Shown here piece after piece: positions 43,229 through 52,607 of a stretch of 64,000 nt of DNA. The position numbers and the translations under genes are program-made. Numbering within the stretch: the first letter of the stretch is position 1; every line of letters starts with the position of its first letter. This stretch comes from CAVXDY01 sp963760715 (lineage in GTDB: Bacteria > Actinomycetota > Thermoleophilia > Miltoncostaeales > Miltoncostaeaceae): the NCBI GenBank assembly GCA_963760715.1, contig CAVXDY010000003.1, positions 248,001 to 312,000 of the forward strand, given 5' to 3'. The notes under the pieces are model-generated. The model saw nothing but the letters and a program-made list of their open reading frames with translations, was not told the origin of the DNA and did no database searches.

Positions 43229-45223
43229 GTGCTGGATCGTCCCGGGATCACGGCCCGCTGGGCCCCCGTCGGGCTGGGCGCGGTGCTGCTCGTCCTGACC
43301 GGCTTCGCCGTGTGGGTCGGCGTGTCCACGAGCCGTGCGGCCGCGCACGCGGCCCGGGCGGGCGAGACGAGCGCGGCCTTCGAGGACGCGCGCTACGCCG
43401 TCGGCCAGGAGGAGTCGCTCGGGCGAAAGTACCGGCTCGAGCCGTCGTCGCAGGTCCGCGGCCTCCATCGAGCCGCCAGCCGCGACATGACGGCGGCCCT
43501 CCGCGCCGCCGCCGCATCCGGCGACCCGCGGCAGCGGGCCGTCGTCCGGAGCGTCCTCACGCGGCAGACCGCGTACCTGGCCTCCATCGACCGGATGTTC
43601 GCCGCGAAGGACGCCGGCCGGGAGAACCTGGTTCTCGCCATCGACGGGCGCGAGGTCGATCCGAGCTTCGCCGCCATCGAGCGCGAGGTTGACGCGGCGG
43701 CGGCGGCGGCCCGTGCCGACGCCACGCGCGCCCTGCGCCGACTCGACCGTGTCGAGAGCCTGGCGGTGATCGCCCGGCCGGTGGTCCTGGCGATCGGCCT
43801 GATCCTTCTCGGCCTGTTCACCTGGGCGCTCATGGACGCCGTGCGGCGCAACCGCACCCTGGCCGAGGCGAGCCGCCACCAGGCGCACCACGATTCGCTC
43901 ACGGGCCTGCCGAACAGGATCCTCTTCTACGACCGGCTCGAGCAGGCGCTGCTCGGCGCGGAGCGGGAGCAGGAGCCGCTGGCGGTGCTGATCGTCGACC
44001 TCGACCGGTTCAAGGAGGTCAACGACACCATGGGCCACGCCAACGGCGACCTCCTGCTCCAGCAGGTCGGCCCGCGGCTGCGCGCGGCGCTGCGCGCCCG
44101 GGACACGATCGCCCGGATGGGCGGCGACGAGTTCGCCGTCCTCCTGCCGGGCACGGACATCGCCGGTTCCCGGCAGGTCGCCCAGAGCCTGCACGCCGCC
44201 CTGGAGCAGCCGTTCGAGCTGGAGAGCATGACGCTCACCACCGAGGCGAGCGTGGGCGTGGCCCACTACCCCGAGCACGGCACCACGGCCGAGACCCTGC
44301 TCCAGCGCGCGGATGTGGCCATGTACATGGCCAAGAACGAGCGCACGGGCCACGCCGTCTACGCCCCCGAGAGCGACCCCCACGACCCGAACCACCTCGC
44401 GCTCGTGGGCGAGCTGCGGCGGGCCATCAGCGACGACGAGCTCGTGCTGCACTACCAGCCCAAGATCGACCTGCGAACCGGCCAGGTCTCCGGCGTCGAG
44501 GCCCTCGTGCGCTGGGCGCACCCCATCCGCGGGCTGCTCGCTCCCATGGAGTTCGTTCCGCTCGTCGAGCACGCCGGGCTCATGCGCCCGCTCACCCTCT
44601 GGGTGCTCGATCGCGCGCTCGGCCAGTGCCGGGCGTGGCGCGACCGGGGCATCGAGCTGCGCGTGGCGATCAACCTCGCGGTGCCCAGCCTGCTGGACGT
44701 GCAGCTGGCCGAGGACGTGGCCCGGCTGCTCCTCAAGCACGCGTGCCCGGCGCACCTGCTCGAGCTCGAGATCACCGAGAGCTGCGTGATGAACGACCCC
44801 AAGCGCGCCATCGCCAAGCTGGAGGAGCTGAGCGCCATGGGCGTGCGCCTCGCCATCGACGACTACGGCACCGGCTACTCGTCGCTGTCGTACCTCCGGC
44901 GCCTGCCGGTCGACGAGCTGAAGATCGACAAGAGCTTCGTCATCAACATGGAGGCCAGCTCCGACGACGCCGTGATCGTGCGCTCCACGATCGACCTCTG
45001 CCGCAACCTGGGCCGCGCGGTCGTGGCCGAGGGCGTCGAGACCGAGGACGCGTTCGCGCAGCTCCAGGCCCTCGGCTGCGACGAGGCCCAGGGATTCCTC
45101 ATGAGCCGCCCCCTTCCCGCCGAGGCCCTGACCGCCTGGCTGGTGGACCGCACCGTGTTGACCCCGGTGGGACGCCCGGAGGAGATCACGACCCGGGGCG
45201 ACCGGCACCTGCCCGACGACTGA
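43229..45223 (+). CDS. Membrane-anchored GGDEF-EAL cyclic-di-GMP protein
   Basis: A 664-residue c-di-GMP turnover protein. One helix lies near residues 12-33 and another near 188-215, bounding a ~150-residue extracytoplasmic helical sensor. The GGDEF domain follows with an intact RMGGDEFAVL active site and an RxxD inhibitory site (RARD) exactly five residues upstream. The EAL domain is intact: VEALVRW, ITESCVMND, DDYGTGYSS and LKIDKSF, then AEGVETED. Both synthesis and hydrolysis are therefore possible. GTG at 43229 follows GGAAGGA by 8 nt; the frame is open upstream to 43157. Confidence 0.93.
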   Translation: MLDRPGITARWAPVGLGAVLLVLTGFAVWVGVSTSRAAAHAARAGETSAAFEDARYAVGQEESLGRKYRLEPSSQVRGLHRAASRDMTAALRAAAASGDPRQRAVVRSVLTRQTAYLASIDRMFAAKDAGRENLVLAIDGREVDPSFAAIEREVDAAAAAARADATRALRRLDRVESLAVIARPVVLAIGLILLGLFTWALMDAVRRNRTLAEASRHQAHHDSLTGLPNRILFYDRLEQALLGAEREQEPLAVLIVDLDRFKEVNDTMGHANGDLLLQQVGPRLRAALRARDTIARMGGDEFAVLLPGTDIAGSRQVAQSLHAALEQPFELESMTLTTEASVGVAHYPEHGTTAETLLQRADVAMYMAKNERTGHAVYAPESDPHDPNHLALVGELRRAISDDELVLHYQPKIDLRTGQVSGVEALVRWAHPIRGLLAPMEFVPLVEHAGLMRPLTLWVLDRALGQCRAWRDRGIELRVAINLAVPSLLDVQLAEDVARLLLKHACPAHLLELEITESCVMNDPKRAIAKLEELSAMGVRLAIDDYGTGYSSLSYLRRLPVDELKIDKSFVINMEASSDDAVIVRSTIDLCRNLGRAVVAEGVETEDAFAQLQALGCDEAQGFLMSRPLPAEALTAWLVDRTVLTPVGRPEEITTRGDRHLPDD

Positions 45224-45307
45224 CCGCCGGCCGGACCGCACCGAGGCGCCGTCGGGGTGAAGGCGCGCCAGGCCGATGAGCAGCTCGTAGCCCGTGAGCC
45301 CGGTGGC

Positions 45308-48300
45308 TCACCCGGGCGTCAGCGGGGTCGCCGATCGGTCGACGCGCTCGAGGTGCGCCGCGGCGAGGATCCTGGCGGGCTCGTAGCCCAGCTGCACCGC
45401 GAGCTCCAGCGCCTCGCGGCCGACACTCCCGCTGCGTTCGGTCTCCCCGCCCAGCTCTGCGGCCCGCGCGCCGACGACCAGCGCGTCGCATTCGTAGACG
45501 GCATAGCCCAGCGGCCGGGCGATCTCGAGCGCGTCGTCGACCAGTGCCGACGCGCCATCGGGGCTTCCGCCGGCGCACTCCCACCGGGCCATCGCGATGA
45601 GGGCCTCGAGTCGGACGGCCTGGTGGCTGATCTGCCGCGCGATGTCCAGCGCCTTCGCATAGTGCGCCCGGGCGCTCACGCCGTCGCCGGCCGCCATGGC
45701 CACGTCGCCGAGCTGGCGCCTGCATTGGCTGACGACCTCGGTGACGCCGTTCTCCTCCGAGTAGTCCAGGTTGTCCTCGATCATCCGAGCGGCCTCCGCG
45801 TGATCGCCCCGGGCGAGGAGCACGTCCACCTGGTACACGCCCCACAGGTCCACGAGCGCCGTGAGGGTTCCGTCGATGCTGTTGAGGACCTCGACCGCCC
45901 GTGCGAAGCCCTCCTCCGCCGCAGCGTCTCGTCCTCTCAGGTGATCGATCCACGCCTCGTAGGCCAGGCAGCAGACGGTCAGCTCGCCCGGCCCCAGGTT
46001 CGCGTTCTGCACGCCCCACAACTCGCCATCGAGGCTGCGCGCCACGGTGGCCTCGGGAGCGCGGTCGTAGTGCCCCCGGGCGTCCCGGAACCTCCGCCGC
46101 GCCTCACGGAACCGCCCGAGGTGGATGAGCGCCTCGCCGGCGACCTGAGCCGCCCGCCCGCCGCCGATCTCATCCCCCTGCTCGAGGGCGGCGGCGGCGC
46201 TCCGGTCGTCGCAATCGAGGGCCTCATCCAGCCTCCCGGTGGTCATCAGGGCCAGACCCACCCGCCTGAGCAGATCGGCGGTGGCCCCGTGATCACTCAG
46301 GAGGGGAAGGTCGCGGACGTTGCGGTCGGCGAAGAACTCGCGCATCAGATCGAGCTCGACGCCGTACATGCCGAGCTGGTACAGCAGCCGTCCTCGCCCG
46401 CGGTCCACCCGGGAGCGGTAGAAGTCGTAGGCGCGGTCGTGCCGCCCCGCCATGCACTCGTGGAAGACGTGCTCCAGCGCGGGGGTGAGCTGCTCCAGCG
46501 TCGCTCCCGCGCTCGCGGTCCGGGCCGCCTCGGCGAAGGCGTCGGAGATGGCGGCGTGCACGACCGGCGCCTCCTCGGTGGCCTGAAGCTGCCATCGGAA
46601 GTGGTCGCGCAGCAGGGAATGAAGCCAGTACTCGCCGCGCTCCCCGGGACCCCGGAGGATCTTCAGCCGGCACAGCCACTCCACGATGCCCGCGAGCCTG
46701 TCGTCACGCAACACGGCCCAGCGCTCGGACCCCGTTCGCGACAGCTCGCGGCAGACGGCGCGCAGCATCGAGCCCGGCACCGCCGCCCGGAACGCGCTGA
46801 CCACGAGGAGGACGGCACGCGACTCCGGCGTGAGCACGCGCTCGTAGTTGCGGAGCAGGCGGTTGAGGTGCTCGTAGGCCGGCTCGCCGCTGACCGGCAT
46901 GGGAAGGTCCGCGATGCGGCGGACGTCCCCTCCGGCCACGGTGGCGGCGTATCCCCCGAGGAGGGTGAGGATGAGCGCGTGCCCGCCCCAGCGCTTCACG
47001 ACGGCCTCGATCTCCCCTGTGGGGCCGTTCACGCCGAGCGCACGCAGGAGCGCGGTGCCCTCCCGGGGCGACAGGCCGCCGAGATCCCAGAACCGGTAGC
47101 TCGAGAAGTCGATCAGCGGCGTGCTCGGCACCCGGCTGCCGAGGACGACGAGGCCGTGCGCGACCATGCTGCACTGCAGAAACTGGCGCAGGTGGGGGTC
47201 GACGATCTCCCCGTAGGTGTCGGCCTCGGTCGACTGGAACGCCTCCAGCCCGTCGAGGACGAGGGCGTGGCGGTGCGTCCCGTCGAGCAGGGCGGCGAGC
47301 AGCTCGCTGCGACCCCCGGGCCCCGGTGCGTGCTCCTCCCACGCCCTCCCGCCCGTGAAGTGGGTCAGGGCGGCGTCGAAGAACTGCTCGACGCCCCGGC
47401 TCGCGTCGAACGTCCACCAGAAGGCGCCGTCCACCGTTCCCCGGGCGCGCGCCTCGTCCACGACGCGGCGCAGCAGCGCGCTCTTTCCCTCTCCTCCGAA
47501 TCCCACCAGCCCGATGCTGCGAACCTCCGGGTCCGCGGTCGCCGCAGTCATCTCGTCCAGGAGCTGCTCCCGGCCGACGAAGAGGTCGGCGCGCGGCGGC
47601 GCGTGTCGGAGGTCGACGCCCGGCGAGTCCGAGATCAGCTTCGCGGCGACGTCCTCATACGCGGATGCGCTCGGCCCGGCGGTGAGAGGGACCGGCGCCT
47701 CCGTGAGCTCGATTCCGCCCGGCGCGCTCCCCAGCGCGGCGATGTTGACGGCGAACCCGGCGTCGCGATCCTTCGTGGACGCATCGGGAAACCAGGTCTC
47801 CGAGATGACACCGATGACCCTGTTGTCCTCGACGTCCAGCACCGCCGCGCCGCTCATGCCCGGCCCGATCTGGCTCGACTCCAGCTCGAGCGGGTCGGCG
47901 CGCAGACGCGCGCCGTCGGGTGCCTCGATGTCGCCCGCGATCACGCCACGTGCCCGGCCGGCGGGGTAGTCCGCACGCCTCTTGTAGCCGTAGGCACGGA
48001 ACTCGTGCCCGGTCACGTCGCCGGCCGGACCGATCCTCGCCAGCTTGGAGGGGGGCAGCGGCGGGGGGCCGTCCGTCAGCTCCAGGACGGCGATGTCGTC
48101 CTCGAAGCCGTCCTCGTCCACCAGCCAGCGCGCTCGCCTCAGCTCCGGCGAGCTCCTGCCGGCGAAGGTCACGTTGACGGGGGCCGATTCCGGCGGTGAG
48201 CCGGGCGGCGCCGCCTCGAGCACGACGTGCCGGCAGGTGATGATGTGGCCCTTCGGCGCCACGGCGAACCCGGTGCCGACCGTTCGCGCCTCGTCGTGCG

Positions 48301-48367
48301 ACAGAACGCGGACCGTGAACGCGCGCAGGGGCTGCAGGCGGATGAGCCGCCCGGCGTCAGGCGCCAT
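45308..48367 (-). CDS. Trypsin-like protease / STAND NTPase / TPR protein (candidate conflict-system effector)
   Basis: A 1019-residue three-part protein. Residues ~15-215 form a trypsin-like serine protease with a full triad: H47 (ITCRHVV), D91 (DDIAVLEL) and S172 (GPGMSGAAV). A STAND/NB-ARC NTPase starts at LFVGREQLLDEM (~262), with Walker A GFGGEGKS (289-296) and Walker B ALVLDGLEAF (~368-377). A winged-helix-like region extends to ~640, and a helical TPR-type repeat region runs from ~700 to the end. No signal peptide or membrane segment. The ATG at 48367 overlaps the Trypco1-like gene by 11 nt. The family layout resembles NLR-like immune ATPases, where ligand binding to the repeats releases an effector; the protease is the probable effector. 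Confidence 0.93.
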   Translation of the reverse strand: MAPDAGRLIRLQPLRAFTVRVLSHDEARTVGTGFAVAPKGHIITCRHVVLEAAPPGSPPESAPVNVTFAGRSSPELRRARWLVDEDGFEDDIAVLELTDGPPPLPPSKLARIGPAGDVTGHEFRAYGYKRRADYPAGRARGVIAGDIEAPDGARLRADPLELESSQIGPGMSGAAVLDVEDNRVIGVISETWFPDASTKDRDAGFAVNIAALGSAPGGIELTEAPVPLTAGPSASAYEDVAAKLISDSPGVDLRHAPPRADLFVGREQLLDEMTAATADPEVRSIGLVGFGGEGKSALLRRVVDEARARGTVDGAFWWTFDASRGVEQFFDAALTHFTGGRAWEEHAPGPGGRSELLAALLDGTHRHALVLDGLEAFQSTEADTYGEIVDPHLRQFLQCSMVAHGLVVLGSRVPSTPLIDFSSYRFWDLGGLSPREGTALLRALGVNGPTGEIEAVVKRWGGHALILTLLGGYAATVAGGDVRRIADLPMPVSGEPAYEHLNRLLRNYERVLTPESRAVLLVVSAFRAAVPGSMLRAVCRELSRTGSERWAVLRDDRLAGIVEWLCRLKILRGPGERGEYWLHSLLRDHFRWQLQATEEAPVVHAAISDAFAEAARTASAGATLEQLTPALEHVFHECMAGRHDRAYDFYRSRVDRGRGRLLYQLGMYGVELDLMREFFADRNVRDLPLLSDHGATADLLRRVGLALMTTGRLDEALDCDDRSAAAALEQGDEIGGGRAAQVAGEALIHLGRFREARRRFRDARGHYDRAPEATVARSLDGELWGVQNANLGPGELTVCCLAYEAWIDHLRGRDAAAEEGFARAVEVLNSIDGTLTALVDLWGVYQVDVLLARGDHAEAARMIEDNLDYSEENGVTEVVSQCRRQLGDVAMAAGDGVSARAHYAKALDIARQISHQAVRLEALIAMARWECAGGSPDGASALVDDALEIARPLGYAVYECDALVVGARAAELGGETERSGSVGREALELAVQLGYEPARILAAAHLERVDRSATPLTPG

Positions 48368-48674
48368 CGCTCCTTCGCCAGGTCAACGTGACGTTGAGCG
48401 ATGCGCTCGCCCCGGCCTTTGCGATAAGCGCGCCGGCGACCGCGTCCAGCTTGATGCCGAACTCGACCTGGAGCTCATCCGGGGGCTCCGTGGCCTGACG
48501 CGCGGCCGCCACGACCTTGTCCGCCATCTCCTGGATCGTCGTCATCGCGCGGGCCACCGCGAACGCCGACCGCACCGCGATCTCATCGGGCGCGCTCGCG
48601 GTCTTCTGCAGACCCGGCGTCGGCTCGAACTCCACGACGATCGTCCCGGCCTCGGGATCTCCCGACAGCACCAT
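48357..48674 (-). CDS. Trypsin-co-occurring domain (Trypco1, CU044_2847-type) protein
   Basis: A 105-residue protein matching the small trypsin-co-occurring family. It starts MVLSGDPEAGTIVVEFEPTP and contains the helical AFAVARAMTTIQEMADKVV. It closes with the diagnostic VEFGIKLDAVAGALIAKAGA and SLNVTLTWRR strand. Family members are encoded beside or fused to trypsin-like proteases in NTP-dependent conflict systems; their role is not settled. The ATG at 48674 follows GGGGAGGGGGG. Its 3' end overlaps the protease-STAND gene start by 11 nt, so the two are translationally coupled. The frame stays open upstream, but only as an antisense extension. Confidence 0.88.
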   Translation of the reverse strand: MVLSGDPEAGTIVVEFEPTPGLQKTASAPDEIAVRSAFAVARAMTTIQEMADKVVAAARQATEPPDELQVEFGIKLDAVAGALIAKAGASASLNVTLTWRRSDGA

Positions 48675-48802
48675 GCCCCCCCTCCCCGCGCGGGCGGCGC
48701 CGCGCCTGTCGTCGTGGCCGAACCAAGCGGAAACGTATGACGGCCGCGACCCGGGGCACAACTCGCCCGGCGCGACACGCCCTGGGGTTCGACCGTCCTC
48801 GG

Positions 48803-50902
48803 TCAGGGGCGCAGGTGCAGCACGAGGGGGAGCACCGCCCGCGCCCGGGCCTCCCGCAGCCGGGCCGCCGCGACGGTGATCGGCCAGCGCGACGAGGTGG
48901 CGTCCACCACCAGAAGGACGACCCGGCCGGCGACCGCCGGGGCCGTGTCCGCCGGCACGGTCAGCGCGTCGCGCCAGTGCGCGGCCTCCTCCGGCGACGA
49001 GATGCCGGCGGGCGCGGGCGCGGTCACCTGGACGCCGGCCGCCGGCAGGCGCCCCCTCGCCGCGATCGCCTCGACGACGCTGCCCACCAGCACCGGGTAG
49101 CCCGCGGCGGGAAGCCCGACGACGATCCCGGGCCGCGCCTCCCACGACTCGCGCCACCGGCTCAGCAGGTCGATGCACCCGCGCACCACCTCCTCGGGCG
49201 CCCCCGCGTCGCGGGCGAAGACGGCCCGGACGACCTCGCGCCACTCCGGCGCGTCGGCGTACGCCAGCGCCCGCCCCGGTGCGGCCTGGAGGCCGGCGGG
49301 GATCCGGCCCTTCGCGCCGTAGGCTCCGCCCGGCCACATCAGTCGCGGCTCCACGACCTGCGCCTGGCCGCGCAGCGCGGCGGCGACCGCGCGGGCCACC
49401 TCCACCGAGGGCCGCGACAGGATCCCCTCGGGCAGCGCGCCCAGGCACACGGAGCACCGCCCGCACGGCTGCGCGGACGGATCGTCGAGGGCCTCCTGCA
49501 GCAGCTGCATCAGGCAACGCTCGCCGCGGGTGTAGGCGCGCATGATGTCGGCCTCGCGCCGGCGGACCGCGACGATGCCGTCGTAGTGCTCCCCGTCGTA
49601 GGCCCACGGCTCGCCGGTCGCGACCCATCCGCCCTCCACCCGCTCGACGGCCCCGTCGACGGCGAGCTGCTTGAGCATCAGCTCCACCCGGCCGCGGCGC
49701 GATCCGGTCTCGGCCTCCAGCCCGGGGACCGTGGCCGCGCGACCGTTCGCGGCCGGAAGCGCGGCGAGAAGCGCGCGCATGCGATCCGGGTCGGGGATCG
49801 TGGCCGTCGCGAAGTGGTCCCAGACCCCGGCGTCGGCATCCGACGGGAGCAGCACCACCGGGGCGTGGTCGAGGGCCCGGCCCGCGCGGCCGACCTGCTG
49901 GTAGTACGACACGGGCGACGGGGGCGAGCCGACGTGCACGCAGAAGCCGAGGTCGGGCTTGTCGTAGCCCATGCCGAGCGCGCTGGTCGCGACCAGCGCC
50001 TTGAGCGCGTTGCCGCGCAGGTCGTCCTCGAGGCGCTCCCGCGCCGGCGCCTCCAGCCTGCCGGTGTAGGCCGCCACCGGCAGCGCGTCGCCGTGGTGAT
50101 CGGCGATCGCCGCCGCCAGCCGCTCGGCGTCGGCGACGGTGAGCGTGTAGACGATCCCCGAGCCCGGCAGGCCGGGGAGCTGCTCGACGACCCAGGCGAA
50201 CCGGTCCAGGGGCGAGAGCGCATCGACCACGGAGAGCTGGAGGCTGGCGCGCGCGAGCGGCCCCCGCAGGACGAGCGTCGACTCCCCGAGGTGGGCCGCG
50301 ACGTCCTCGGTCACCCGCGCGTTGGCCGTGGCGGTCGTGGCGAGGACCGGCGTGTCCGGGTTGAGGCGGCGCACCATGTCGGCCACCCGGCGGTAGTCCG
50401 GCCGGAAGTCGTGGCCCCAGTCGGACACGGCGTGGGCCTCGTCGATCACGAGCAGGCCCAGCCGCCCGGTGAGGGAGTTCAGCACGCGGCGGCCGAAGCC
50501 CGGGTTCGCCAGCCGCTCGGGCGAGACGAGCAGGACGTCAACCTCGCCGGCCAGCAGGCCGGCCTCGATCTCCTCCCACTCCCCGAAGTTGGACGAGTTC
50601 AGGGTCGCCGCCCGCAGGCCGGCGCGGCCGGCGGCCGCCACCTGGTCGCGCATCAGCGAGAGCAGCGGTGACACCACCAGGGTCGCCCCGGCGCCCTCGG
50701 CGCGCCGGATCGCGGTGGCGATCCAGTAGACCGCCGACTTGCCCCAGCCGGTCGCCTGGACCACCAGGACCCGGGAGCCCGGGTCGCACAGCGCCGCCAC
50801 GGCGGTCTCCTGGTCGTCGCGCAGACGCGCGTCCGCGCCGGCCATCGCCTCGATCGCCCGCCGGGCGATCCGGCGGCGGTCGTCGCTGAGCCGGGAGGTC
50901 AT
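48803..50902 (-). CDS. RecQ-family helicase with C-terminal phosphoribosyltransferase-like domain
   Basis: A 699-residue superfamily 2 helicase. Walker A is QATGWGKSAVYWIA, motif II is VIDEAHAVSDWGHDFRPDYR (DEAH) and TATAN is motif III. The C-terminal helicase lobe has VATSALGMGYDKPDL and YYQQVGRAGRALD. A RecQ zinc site follows with CLMQLL ... CGRCSVC. From ~590 there is a PRTase-like fold: GIVVGLPAAGYPVLVGSVV, and VVLLVVDATSSRWPITVAAA in the position of the PRPP loop, though the catalytic acidic pair is altered. ATG at 50902. It lies 128 bp upstream of the Trypco1-STAND pair on the same strand, a possible but unproven functional link. Confidence 0.9.
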   Translation of the reverse strand: MTSRLSDDRRRIARRAIEAMAGADARLRDDQETAVAALCDPGSRVLVVQATGWGKSAVYWIATAIRRAEGAGATLVVSPLLSLMRDQVAAAGRAGLRAATLNSSNFGEWEEIEAGLLAGEVDVLLVSPERLANPGFGRRVLNSLTGRLGLLVIDEAHAVSDWGHDFRPDYRRVADMVRRLNPDTPVLATTATANARVTEDVAAHLGESTLVLRGPLARASLQLSVVDALSPLDRFAWVVEQLPGLPGSGIVYTLTVADAERLAAAIADHHGDALPVAAYTGRLEAPARERLEDDLRGNALKALVATSALGMGYDKPDLGFCVHVGSPPSPVSYYQQVGRAGRALDHAPVVLLPSDADAGVWDHFATATIPDPDRMRALLAALPAANGRAATVPGLEAETGSRRGRVELMLKQLAVDGAVERVEGGWVATGEPWAYDGEHYDGIVAVRRREADIMRAYTRGERCLMQLLQEALDDPSAQPCGRCSVCLGALPEGILSRPSVEVARAVAAALRGQAQVVEPRLMWPGGAYGAKGRIPAGLQAAPGRALAYADAPEWREVVRAVFARDAGAPEEVVRGCIDLLSRWRESWEARPGIVVGLPAAGYPVLVGSVVEAIAARGRLPAAGVQVTAPAPAGISSPEEAAHWRDALTVPADTAPAVAGRVVLLVVDATSSRWPITVAAARLREARARAVLPLVLHLRP

Positions 50903-51143
50903 GGGGGGAGTGTGACCGGCGGGCCGGAGGGCTGGCGCATGCAGGAGATTTGGCAAGTTCGCAATTCAGGTCTAGCGTTTCGTCATCACCGGTGACGCGA
51001 CTCCCCCGGCGGGTGCGCCCGGGGACATCTCCCGACGGCAGTTCCTCCAGCGGTCGGCGGCAACCGCGGGGTCCCTGTGGCTCGGCGGTCTCGCGGCGGG
51101 CGCCCGGGGCGCGGCCGGAGCCGTCCCCGCGAGCCTCGCCGGG

Positions 51144-52607
51144 ATGAACGTGGTGATGTTCATCACCGACCAGGAGCGGGCCATCCAGCACTTCCCGCTC
51201 GGGTGGTCCGAGCAGAACCTGCCCGGGCTCACGCAGCTCGAGCGGCACGGGGTCACCTTCGACAACGCCTTCACCAACGCGTGCATGTGCTCGCCCGCCC
51301 GCTCCACCCTGATGTCGGGCTACTTCCCGGCACAGCACGGGGTGAAGTACACGCTCGAGTCGGACATGGCGCCGCCCACCTACCCCCAGGTGGCGCTCCC
51401 CGCGCCGCCCTCGCTGACCAACATCGCGACGGTCATGTCCGCCGCGGGCTACAACGTCGTCTACAAGGGCAAGTGGCACTGCAGCAAGCCCGCCGGAGCC
51501 GCCGCGGCCCCCTCGGACCTGTCCGAGTACGGGTTCGCGCGATGGAACCCGCCCGACGCCGGCGCCAACCAGAGCATTCCCGAGATGGGCGGTGGCATCG
51601 CCGACAACGACGGCCGCTACATGGCGTCGGCCGGCGACGACACGACGGGCGACGAGGGCGCGCTCGCGTTCCTGACCTCGGTCGCGGCGTCGCAACAGCC
51701 GTTCTTCATGATCATCTCGCTGGTCAACCCCCACGATGTCCTGGCCTACCCCCGCAACTTCCGCGCGGGCGGGTACAGCGACGAGTGGCTGGCCGGCGGG
51801 ATCGGCCTCCCGGCCACCGTGGACGAGGACCTCGCCGACAAGCCCCGGGCCCAGGCCGCTTTCCTCAAGATCTTCAACCTGAGCGGCAAGCTCCGCACCC
51901 CCCAGCAGCAGCGGAACTACCTCAACTTCTACGGCAACCTCATGAAGGCGTCGGACGACTACCTCGTCAACGTCCTCGCCGCCCTGAAGTCGGTCACCAC
52001 GTCGTCCGGCTCGACGCTCTACGACGACACCCTCGTCATCCGCACCGCCGATCACGGTGAGATGGGGCTGGCGCACGGGGGCCTCCGGCAGAAGAACTTC
52101 AACTTCTACGAGGAGTCCCTCCGCGTGCCCCTCGTCTACTCGAACCCCCGGCTGTTCACGAAGCCGCGGCGCTCCGGCGCGCTGGTCTCCCACGTGGACT
52201 TCCTGCCCACGATCGCCAGCCTGTTCGCCGCGCCGCAGAGCGCCCGCTCGGCGTGGGCGGGCCGGGACTACTCGCGGCTGATCCGGCGGAGCAGCGCCGC
52301 GCCCGTGCAGGACTACATCGTGTTCACGTACGACGACTTCCAGGCCGGCCAGTCGGCCGGGCCCTACGTGCCGCCGCCGCAGCACATCACGAGCCTGCGC
52401 GAGACGCGGTGGAAGATCGCGCGGTACCACGACCCGGACGGCACGGTCCGGCCCGAGTGGGAGATGTACGACCTCCAGACCGATCCCCTGGAGACCACCA
52501 ACCTCGCCCAGCCCGGCTACCGGCGCACGCCGGCCGAGAACGCGCAGTACGTGCGCCTCCGCCGCAGGCTCGCGAAGGTGCGGGCCACCCGCCTCCAGCC
52601 CCTCTAG
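51144..52607 (+). CDS. Sulfatase (formylglycine type) with upstream Tat signal region
   Basis: A sulfatase of 487 residues from the ATG at 51144. C49-S-P-A-R53 in CMCSPARSTLMSGY is the C-x-P-x-R site modified to formylglycine. VVYKGKWHCSKP, ISLVNPHD, RTADHGEMGLAHGG and YDLQTDPLETTNLA are family motifs. The metal site starts FITDQERA. The same frame is open upstream from 50976 and encodes a twin-arginine signal, SRRQFLQRSAATAGSLWLGG, then ARGAAGAVPAS. No ATG, GTG or TTG precedes it in that frame, so the initiator is unclear (see findings). Export by Tat is inferred. The substrate is unknown. Confidence 0.92.
   Translation: MNVVMFITDQERAIQHFPLGWSEQNLPGLTQLERHGVTFDNAFTNACMCSPARSTLMSGYFPAQHGVKYTLESDMAPPTYPQVALPAPPSLTNIATVMSAAGYNVVYKGKWHCSKPAGAAAAPSDLSEYGFARWNPPDAGANQSIPEMGGGIADNDGRYMASAGDDTTGDEGALAFLTSVAASQQPFFMIISLVNPHDVLAYPRNFRAGGYSDEWLAGGIGLPATVDEDLADKPRAQAAFLKIFNLSGKLRTPQQQRNYLNFYGNLMKASDDYLVNVLAALKSVTTSSGSTLYDDTLVIRTADHGEMGLAHGGLRQKNFNFYEESLRVPLVYSNPRLFTKPRRSGALVSHVDFLPTIASLFAAPQSARSAWAGRDYSRLIRRSSAAPVQDYIVFTYDDFQAGQSAGPYVPPPQHITSLRETRWKIARYHDPDGTVRPEWEMYDLQTDPLETTNLAQPGYRRTPAENAQYVRLRRRLAKVRATRLQPL

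Noticed and set aside
45294..45311. GTGAGCC-CGGT-GGCTCAC as a terminator between the GGDEF-EAL and STAND genes.
   Set aside because: The 7-bp stem overlaps the STAND stop codon and is short; too weak to list as a terminator.
48675..49628. Upstream extension of the Trypco1-like gene to 423 codons.
   Set aside because: The added part is antisense-like Arg/Gly-rich sequence inside the RecQ gene, and a strong ribosome site marks the ATG at 48674.
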